From the NCBI GenBank assembly GCA_963810485.1, contig CAWENQ010000004.1, forward strand, positions 434,001 through 498,000: 64,000 nt of DNA. The letters are read 5' to 3'. A model generated the notes under the pieces. It did no database searches. It saw only the letters and a program-made list of their open reading frames with translations, and was not told the origin of the DNA. The DNA comes from DATKFM01 sp963810485 (GTDB taxonomy: Bacteria; Pseudomonadota; Alphaproteobacteria; Dongiales; Dongiaceae). Position 1 is the stretch's first letter, and every line of letters begins with the position of its first letter. Positions 58,186 through 64,000 of this stretch are shown here, piece by piece. Both the position numbers and the translations under genes were made by a program.

Positions 58186-59481
58186 TCACTGCTTCTGCGA
58201 CGCCTTCAGCGCCTGGCCGAGATCGTCGAGGATGTCGGCGGGGTCTTCGATGCCGACGGAAAGGCGGATCAGGTCTTCGCTCAAGCCCGCGGCTTTCAGC
58301 GCATCGGCGTCGAGCTGCTGGTGGGTGGTGCTGGCGGGATGGATGACCAGCGTCTTGGCGTCGCCCACATTGGCCAGGTGGGAGGCGAGTTTCAGAGCTT
58401 CGATGAACTTGCGCCCGGCGGCACGTCCGCCTTTCGGGCCGAAGCTGACGATGGAACCCGGGCCCTTGGGAAACAGGCGCTGCGCCAGCGCATGATCGGG
58501 GTGATCGGCGAGGCCGGGATAGTTCACCCAGGCGACCGCCGGATTGGCTTTCAGGAATTCCGCCACGCGCTGGGCGTTTGCCACATGGCGCGCCATGCGT
58601 AGCGGCAAGGTCTCCACACCCTGCAGGATGTGAAAGGCGTTGGCCGGACTCATGCAGGCGCCGAAATCGCGCAAACCCTCGGCGCGGGCGCGCATGATGA
58701 AGGCCTGCGGCCCGAACTCCTCGGCGAAATCGATGCCGTGATAGCCGGCATAGGGCTCGGTCAGCGTCGGAAATTTTCCCGACTTCTCCCAATCGAAGCG
58801 GCCGCTGTCGACGATCACGCCGCCGATGGCCACGCCATGGCCGCCGAGCCACTTGGTGGCCGAGTGCATGACCAGATCGGCGCCATGCTCGAACGGCCGG
58901 TTGAGGCAGGGCGTGGAGAAAGTGGAGTCGATCAGCAGCGGCAGGCCGGATTCATGGGCGACAGCGCTGACCCGTTCGAGGTCAAGCACTTCCAGATTGG
59001 GATTGCCGAGTGTCTCCGCGAAAACCAGGCGCGTCTCCGGCCGGATCGCCTTGCGCAGCGCGTCATGGTCGCGCGGATTCACGAATGTCGTGGCGATGCC
59101 GAAGCGCGGCAGGGTCAGCTTCAGCAGGTTGACGCTGCCGCCATAGATCGACGCACTGGCGACGATGTGGCTGCCCGCATCCATCAGCGTGGCGATGGCA
59201 AGATGCAGCGCCGCCTGGCCGCTGGCGGTGCAAACGCTGCCGACGCCGCCTTCCAGCGCGGCGATGCGTTCCTCCAGCACCGCGACGGTGGGATTGGAGA
59301 TGCGGGAATAGAGGTGCCCCGGCCGCTCCAGATTGAACAAGGCCGCCGCATGATCGGTATCGCGGAAGACGTATGACGTTGTCTGGTAGATCGGCACGGC
59401 GCGGGCGCCGGTGACGGGATCGGGTTCCTGTCCCGCATGCAGGCTGAGGCTGTCGAAATGCAGGAATTTTGGATCGGCCAT
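58186..59481 (-). CDS. metY: O-acetylhomoserine aminocarboxypropyltransferase / sulfhydrylase
   Basis: A 431-aa PLP enzyme of the Cys/Met metabolism family. H-A-G-Q-E-P-D-P-V-T-G-A-R near residue 15, P-I-Y-Q-T-T-S-Y-V-F, Y-S-R-I-S-N-P-T, and PLP Lys in H-S-A-T-K-W-L-G-G-H-G. It makes homocysteine from O-acetylhomoserine and sulfide. ATG 59481 fits the family start. Its leader contains a terminator hairpin and palindromes (59553-59702), suggesting attenuation. Confidence 0.95.
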   Translation of the reverse strand: MADPKFLHFDSLSLHAGQEPDPVTGARAVPIYQTTSYVFRDTDHAAALFNLERPGHLYSRISNPTVAVLEERIAALEGGVGSVCTASGQAALHLAIATLMDAGSHIVASASIYGGSVNLLKLTLPRFGIATTFVNPRDHDALRKAIRPETRLVFAETLGNPNLEVLDLERVSAVAHESGLPLLIDSTFSTPCLNRPFEHGADLVMHSATKWLGGHGVAIGGVIVDSGRFDWEKSGKFPTLTEPYAGYHGIDFAEEFGPQAFIMRARAEGLRDFGACMSPANAFHILQGVETLPLRMARHVANAQRVAEFLKANPAVAWVNYPGLADHPDHALAQRLFPKGPGSIVSFGPKGGRAAGRKFIEALKLASHLANVGDAKTLVIHPASTTHQQLDADALKAAGLSEDLIRLSVGIEDPADILDDLGQALKASQKQ

Positions 59482-59552
59482 GATGGTTTCTTTCGGCGGC
59501 GCGGGCTGCTGGCGACGCAGCATCTGCGGAGTTCTATCGCCCGCCTGATGGC

Positions 59553-59586
59553 AAAAAGAAAGGCCGCCTGCCCGTGGGCGGCGGCC
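59553..59586 (-). terminator. Terminator hairpin inside the metY leader
   Basis: On the minus strand GGCCGCC (59586-59580) pairs with GGCGGCC (59568-59562), followed by TTTCTTTTT. It is 72 bp before the metY start and there is no gene between it and the next upstream terminator. So it may act as a transcription attenuator for metY. Confidence 0.65.
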
Positions 59587-59631
59587 TATATTCTTGTTGC
59601 AGCCTCAACCTGTGTAACTTGCCGTGGGTGG

Positions 59632-59702
59632 GACGCTATTGACGACGGTTTCTAGCGTCAAGCTGAGAAATTTCCATGAGCGCTCATTTTTTGCTTGCAA
59701 GC
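59632..59702. promoter_or_regulatory. Cluster of palindromes in the metY upstream region
   Basis: GACGCTA-N14-TAGCGTC (59632-59659), the 12-bp palindrome ATGAGCGCTCAT (59676-59687) and the 10-bp palindrome GCTTGCAAGC (59693-59702) lie within 71 bp upstream of metY. They are operator candidates; the regulator is unknown. Confidence 0.5.
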
Positions 59703-59742
59703 GCCATCATCCTAGCGAATCGATTTTTTGGGGCCCTGGACG

Positions 59743-59772
59743 AAAAAAAACCGCCGGGGTCGAAGCCGGCGG
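59743..59772 (-). terminator. Terminator in the DUF1192-metY gap
   Basis: CCGCCGG and CCGGCGG with a short loop, followed on the minus strand by eight T. It would end the DUF1192 transcript 150 bp past its stop. The 444-bp gap 59482-59925 holds no gene beyond the sites listed. Confidence 0.8.
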
Positions 59773-59925
59773 TCAAGTTAGACAGGGAGGCGTCAACAAG
59801 GATCAAAGAGACCCTTGGAATGATCCCCATGGCAGGGATCGACGCTGCCAAACTAGGCCCCAACCCGTTAAGCTATGGTTAACGACGTTTGGAAAAATCG
59901 GGATTCATGAATTTAGATATTTCAA

Positions 59926-60114
59926 TCAGTTAGATGATTTGAACAGGGTGGCGGCGGCGCCCAGATGGGCTTTTTTCGCCTCGATCTTTACCTTGGTGCG
60001 GGCAATTTCGGCCTCCAGGGCGTGCACATAGTCGTTCAGCTCCTCGACCGACATCACATCCAGATTAACCGGCGGAATGATCTTTTTGCGCGGTTCCAGG
60101 TCTTCGATGTCCAT
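59926..60114 (-). CDS. DUF1192 small protein
   Basis: A 62-aa acidic/helical protein: M-D-I-E-D-L-E-P-R-K-K, then S-V-E-E-L-N-D-Y-V-H-A-L-E-A-E-I-A-R, the DUF1192 core. GGGAGG sits 6 bases before ATG 60114. It is divergent from the quinone oxidoreductase gene, as in many alphaproteobacteria. Function unknown. Confidence 0.9.
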   Translation of the reverse strand: MDIEDLEPRKKIIPPVNLDVMSVEELNDYVHALEAEIARTKVKIEAKKAHLGAAATLFKSSN

Positions 60115-60221
60115 GCCTGCCTCCCTTGTCGACGCCGATACCCCGGGTTGTCCCGGCCTGCCGTCCATAATAAACGAAACCGCGCCCCGCCTTCCGCAAC
60201 GAAATCATCCAGGGAAACCCC

Positions 60222-61234
60222 ATGGCCGCCCCCTTGCCGCGCGATATGACCGCCATCGAAATCGCCCAGCCCGGCGGGCCGGAGGTGCTGAAGCCGGGCC
60301 GGCGGCCGGTGCCGGCGCCCGGCGCGGGCGAGGTGCTGATCGAGGTCGCGGCGGCCGGCGTGAACCGGCCGGACGTGCTGCAGCGCCAGGGCGGCTATGC
60401 GCCGCCGCCGGGGGCATCGGACATTCCCGGGCTGGAAGTGGCCGGCAAAATCGTGGCGGTCGGCGACGGCGCGGGTGCCTGGAAAGTGGGCGATAGCGTT
60501 TGCGCACTGTTGGCCGGCGGCGGTTATGCCGAGTATTGCGCGGCGCCGGCGCCGCAATGCCTGCCGGTGCCGGGCAAGCTGGACCTGATCCATGCGGCCG
60601 CCCTGCCGGAAACATTTTTCACTGTCTGGACCAACGTATTCGACCGCGGCCGGCTGCAGCGCGGCGAAACCTTCCTGGTGCATGGCGGCAGCAGCGGCAT
60701 CGGCACCACGGCGATCCAGCTCGCCCATGCCTTCGGCGCGCGGGTGATCGCCACGGCGGGCAGCGACGAGAAATGCGAGGCCTGCCGCAAGCTGGGCGCG
60801 GATATCGCGGTGAACTACCGGACCGAGGATTTCGCCGCCAAGGTGATGGAGGCGACCGAGGGCAAAGGCGCCGACGTGATCCTGGACATGGTGGGCGGCG
60901 ACTACATCCCGAAGAATCTGTAACTGCCTGGCGGTCGAAGGACGGCTGGTGCAGATCGCCTTTCTGCAAGGGCAGCAAGGCGGAGATCAACCTGGCGCCG
61001 ATCATGATGAAGCGGCAGACGCTGACCGGCTCGACGCTACGGCCGCGCTCGGTCGCGCAGAAGGCCGTGATCGCGCAGTCGCTGCGAGAGAAGGTTTGGC
61101 CGCTGCTGGAGTCCGGAAAGATCGCGCCAGTAATCTATAAGACCTTTCCGCTCGCGCAGGCCGCCGAGGCGCACAAGCTGATGGAAAGCAGCGCCCATGT
61201 GGGCAAGATCGTGCTGCTGACGGGGCAGAAATAG
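60222..61234 (+). CDS. NAD(P)H:quinone oxidoreductase (zinc-free MDR family), two frameshifts
   Basis: About 336 aa after ignoring extra bases near 60921 (which makes a premature TAA) and 60972. G-V-N-R-P-D-V-L-Q-R-Q-G, I-P-G-L-E-V-A-G, and the nucleotide site V-H-G-G-S-S-G-I-G-T-T-A-I-Q-L-A are clear; the later piece has I-N-L-A-P-I-M-M-K-R-Q-T-L-T-G-S-T-L-R. It reduces quinones or enones with NADPH. No zinc ligands, as in the QOR subfamily. Confidence 0.9.
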
Positions 61235-61310
61235 AGTCCCGACAAATCTACGACCAAACTTGCACCGCTACTCGCACGAACGTCAGATCCTCCAATCCCA
61301 ACTGCTTCCA

Positions 61311-61327
61311 CTCCCCCCATTTGGGAG
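61311..61327. repeat. Short hairpin, copy of the one at 13139-13155
   Basis: CTCCC-CCCATTT-GGGAG, nearly identical to CTCCC-CCTAAAT-GGGAG at 13139. A small intergenic repeat unit. Confidence 0.5.
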
Positions 61328-61507
61328 GGCGAATTAACGCCGACGCGTGCTAATGTCCCGGCGTACTTGCCCGGCATGACCGCAGGCATGCGATCGGCGA
61401 TCGCCACGAAAGCTACGCGCAACCTCCTGACCGCAGGCCAGACGCCGCGGCCGCGGAAATCTTGCCGGGCCGGCGAACCGCCGGGTCAGTCAACATCGGG
61501 GCATAGC

Positions 61508-63091
61508 ATGGCAAAACGCGACACCAGCCGGGATGGATTCCGCAACAGGGTCGAGACCTTTGTCCTGACTCATTTCAAGCCCGTCTGGCTCTGGCTGAAC
61601 CGGAGCAAACGGCTCGGCGATTTCGTCAATGGCAAGATCATCGACGTTGCGGTCAGGAAGACCAAGTCGCGGCCGTTTCAATACTCGACATTCACGGACT
61701 ATACGTCCTGGCGCTCGCTGACCGACCGCACCTGGAGCGGCCGGCACTTGCCGCAGAAGTCGCAGGACGGCTTGCCCGACCTCGCCGATGTGACGCAGCT
61801 ATTCCAGCGGAAGCCGGGCAGCGCCGGCAAGCTATCGACCAAGTCCACGCTGCTCTTTGCGTCGTTTGCCCAATGGTTCACCGACGGATTCCTGATGACC
61901 GACAGCGTGGACCGGCGCAAGACCTACTCGAATCATCAGATCGACGCGAATCCGCTCTACGGCCTCAACCACGACGTAACTCTGCAGCTTCGCTGCTGCT
62001 CGCAGGCAAAGGGCAGGAAAGGCCGCCTGAAGTCGGAATTCATCGGCGCGGAAGAATACGCGCCCCGGCTGATTGAAGCCGATGGCGTGACCAAGAAGCC
62101 CGAGTTCTCGCGCCTGCCGCTGCCGCTGCGCTTCGATGGAAGCTGGGAGGCGACGCGGCGAGACACGATCTTCGCCTTTGGCGGCGACCGCGCCAACGCC
62201 ACGCTGGTGACCGCCGCCTTGAACACCCTGTTCCTGCGCGAGCATAACCGGATTGCGGGCATTCTGGAAAAGGCCCATCCGGATTGGGATGACGATCGGG
62301 TCTTCGAGACGACCCGCAACATCGTCATCGTCCTGCTGATCAAGCTGGTGGTCGAGGAGTACATCAACCACATCTCGCCCTATTGGTTCAGGCTGCGGGC
62401 GAATCCGCAGGCTGCCTGGAACGCCGGCTGGAACAAGGCGAACTGGATCGCCTCCGAATTCAACCTCCTCTATCGCTGGCATGGCCTGATCCCCGACGCG
62501 TTTGCGTTCAACGGACAGGAAATTCCCATCGCCACCACGTTCCTCGACAACAGGCTCCTGCTGCAGGCCGGCTTGGGCCGCACGCTCGACCACGCCAGCC
62601 GCCAGCCGGCCGGCCGCCTTGGTCTTTTCAACAGCACGCCCAGCCTGCTCAGCGTCGAACGGGACTCGATCAAGCAGGGCCGAGACAATGGCCTTGCGTC
62701 CTACAACGATTATCGCGAGGCGATGCGGTATCCGCGGCTGACACGCTTCGAGCAGATCAGCGGCGATCCCGAGGTCGTCGAAGGACTACGCCGCGTCTAC
62801 GGCAACGACATCGAGAAAGTGGAATACTTCGTCGGCCTCTTCGCCGAAGACACGGATGAGCGGTCGGTGGTGCCGCCGCTGATCGGCCGCATGGTGGCCA
62901 TCGACGCCTTCTCCCAGGCCTTGACCAATCCCTTGCTGGCCGAGCGCATCTTCAATGAGCAGACCTTCAGCGCCGAAGGCATGGCGATCATCGCCGCGAC
63001 GAAAAGCTTCCGGGACATCGCCGACCGCAACATTCCAGGCGGCGCCGGCGGCCTCGTCATGTCGATGGAGCAGCTGGAACTGAAGCCCTAA
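61508..63091 (+). CDS. Animal-type heme peroxidase, cyclooxygenase-like
   Basis: A 527-aa protein of the prostaglandin-H-synthase-like peroxidase group. L-R-E-H-N-R-I-A near residue 243, E-F-N-L-L-Y-R-W-H-G-L-I-P-D with Tyr322 and proximal His325 (matching COX Tyr385 and His388), and Y-N-D-Y-R-E-A-M-R-Y-P-R follow the animal enzyme in order. At the distal side, COX F-A-Q-H-F-T-H reads F-A-Q-W-F-T-D (Gln122 kept, distal His replaced by Asp126). It may oxygenate fatty acids. ATG 61508; no clear signal peptide, though a hydrophobic stretch lies near residues 17-30. Confidence 0.9.
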   Translation: MAKRDTSRDGFRNRVETFVLTHFKPVWLWLNRSKRLGDFVNGKIIDVAVRKTKSRPFQYSTFTDYTSWRSLTDRTWSGRHLPQKSQDGLPDLADVTQLFQRKPGSAGKLSTKSTLLFASFAQWFTDGFLMTDSVDRRKTYSNHQIDANPLYGLNHDVTLQLRCCSQAKGRKGRLKSEFIGAEEYAPRLIEADGVTKKPEFSRLPLPLRFDGSWEATRRDTIFAFGGDRANATLVTAALNTLFLREHNRIAGILEKAHPDWDDDRVFETTRNIVIVLLIKLVVEEYINHISPYWFRLRANPQAAWNAGWNKANWIASEFNLLYRWHGLIPDAFAFNGQEIPIATTFLDNRLLLQAGLGRTLDHASRQPAGRLGLFNSTPSLLSVERDSIKQGRDNGLASYNDYREAMRYPRLTRFEQISGDPEVVEGLRRVYGNDIEKVEYFVGLFAEDTDERSVVPPLIGRMVAIDAFSQALTNPLLAERIFNEQTFSAEGMAIIAATKSFRDIADRNIPGGAGGLVMSMEQLELKP

Positions 63092-63103
63092 GGCGCCGGG
63101 GCG

Positions 63104-64000
63104 CTAGGACAGCATCACCAGGTGATTGTCCCAGACTTCCAGCGGCAGGCCGGCAAGCGGAGCCGAATCGATCGGCGGCGCGCGGCCGGGCGAGAGATTG
63201 AGAACGGCGCAACCCTCATTGCCCGAGCTGGCGACGAATTCGGCGGCGTGGGCCGCGGCAGCGATGCCGCAGACATCGGCCATGCGGCGGGAGCCGACGA
63301 ACTCGCCGCTGCGGATGTTCCAGAAGGCGATGCGGTTGCCATGGGGACTGGTGGCGGCGAGGATTTCGCCGTCGCGGTCTACGGCGACGGAGCCGATGTA
63401 GTTCTCCAGCGCCGCGAGTTCCTCGTCAGGCGTCGGCAGCAGGCTCATTTTCCCGCTCGGATGAGATCATGCCGGCCAGCAGCGGCAGATCCCCGGCCTC
63501 GCCCTGATACTGGCCGCCGAAGAGGATGTCGCCGCGCGGCGTCAGCGCCAGATGGCGCAGGCTGAGATCGCGGCAGGATGCGTCGAGCTCGAACCGCGCC
63601 AGCAGTTCGCCCTGCTCGCGGCCGACGAGATCGATCGTGGAGCGCATGGTGTTGGGGTTGAGAACCTCGCGGCCGCTGTCCGGGAGGGTCATCAGGCCGC
63701 CATTGGCGACCACCAATGTCCGGCCATCGGATAGCAGCGCGATATCGTGCGGACCGATGCCGTGGGATGGAAACTCAGCGAGCCGCCGGTAGTCAGATGC
63801 CGCATCGTAGATGCCGATGATGCCGTTGCCGGTCTGCGTGTCGTTCTCGGTGGCGTAGAGAAGCTTGCCATCGGCGGAATAGACGCCGTGGCCGAAATAG
63901 TGGCGGTTCCCGATCGCCGTTTGCTGCCGGATGATCCCGCCGCTGCCGCTGTCGACGACGACGAACCAGGTGCCGGGGCGGCGGGCGAAAATCGCCGCCT
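63104..64000 (-). CDS. DUF1513 beta-propeller protein, partial and frameshifted
   Basis: Runs off the right edge. Blade-like repeats include H-Y-F-G-H-G-V-Y-S, Y-A-T-E-N-D, G-I-I-G-I-Y-D-A, S-H-G-I-G-P-H-D-I-A-L-L, and V-V-A-N-G-G. One extra base near 63448 separates the last piece, N-Y-I-G-S-V-A-V-D-R-D-G, from the rest. DUF1513 proteins are periplasmic propellers often found with iron-uptake genes such as imelysin or EfeB-like peroxidases. At least 298 aa here. Confidence 0.88.

Overview
The window is high-GC DNA from an alphaproteobacterium, most likely Rhodospirillales-like; I cannot name a genus. The evidence is the gene order yebC-ruvC-ruvA-ruvB-ybgC-tolQ-tolR-tolA-tolB-pal-cpoB-tilS-ftsH, 6S RNA between zapA and the 5-formyl-THF cyclo-ligase gene, serC-serA, tkt-gap-(x)-fba, efp next to an inositol-monophosphatase-family gene, and small alphaproteobacterial families (DUF1127, DUF1192, DUF4164-like).

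Layout. 1-4.35 kb: a partial cupin gene and a LysR regulator divergent from a 3-hydroxybutyrate dehydrogenase / patatin lipase / DoxX operon. 4.35-7.7 kb: serC-serA and a GNAT gene. 7.9-15.9 kb: a secreted fasciclin protein, GNAT and PhzF genes, a DUF1127 gene divergent from a MocR-type regulator, glmM, a class III cyclase/TolB-like/TPR protein and a PEP-mutase-like enzyme. 15.9-32.3 kb: a long minus-strand housekeeping block (yebC, ruvCAB, ybgC, Tol-Pal, tilS, ftsH, a CPA2 antiporter, folP, a PAS protein). The Tol-Pal cluster carries an extra lipoprotein copy of the TolA C-terminal domain. 32.4-37.9 kb: one very large RTX/type I-secreted repeat protein. 38.1-40.4 kb: a YmdB-like phosphodiesterase, fau, 6S RNA, zapA and a coiled-coil gene. 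40.6-45.7 kb: tkt, gap and class I fba, with pgk absent from its usual place. 46.2-48.2 kb: an ArsR-methyltransferase fusion (SahR-like) with metF. 48.7-55.7 kb: efp with an unusual loop, an IMPase-family gene, an OmpA / MotA-like / MotB-like envelope operon and an ABC exporter. 55.8-64 kb: rpmE, a small heat-shock gene behind a ROSE-type RNA thermometer, a hydrolase, metY, DUF1192, a quinone oxidoreductase, a cyclooxygenase-like heme peroxidase and a partial DUF1513 protein.

Two things run across the window. First, many conserved genes (mocR, folP, the antiporter, ruvA/B/C, RTX, ymdB-like, fau, tkt, gap, motA-like, the hydrolase, the quinone oxidoreductase, DUF1513) are broken by small indels, nearly all single-base insertions and clustered in patches. 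The simplest reading is uncorrected long-read error rather than real pseudogenes, so I annotate these genes at full length and mark the shifts. Second, GC-rich palindromic repeats (REP/MITE-like) lie in intergenic spaces at 29.2, 46.0, 48.2-48.5, 49.3, 56.8 and 57.9-58.2 kb. One has apparently become the N-terminal coding sequence of ybgC.

No tRNA or rRNA genes, transposases, prophage genes or CRISPR arrays were seen. The points I find most worth a second look are the TolA-like lipoprotein in the tol-pal cluster, the EF-P with a non-canonical tip loop, the cyclooxygenase-like peroxidase with a replaced distal His, the ROSE-type thermometer, the repeat-derived YbgC N-terminus, and the paired start-codon hairpins of the divergent DUF1127/mocR genes.
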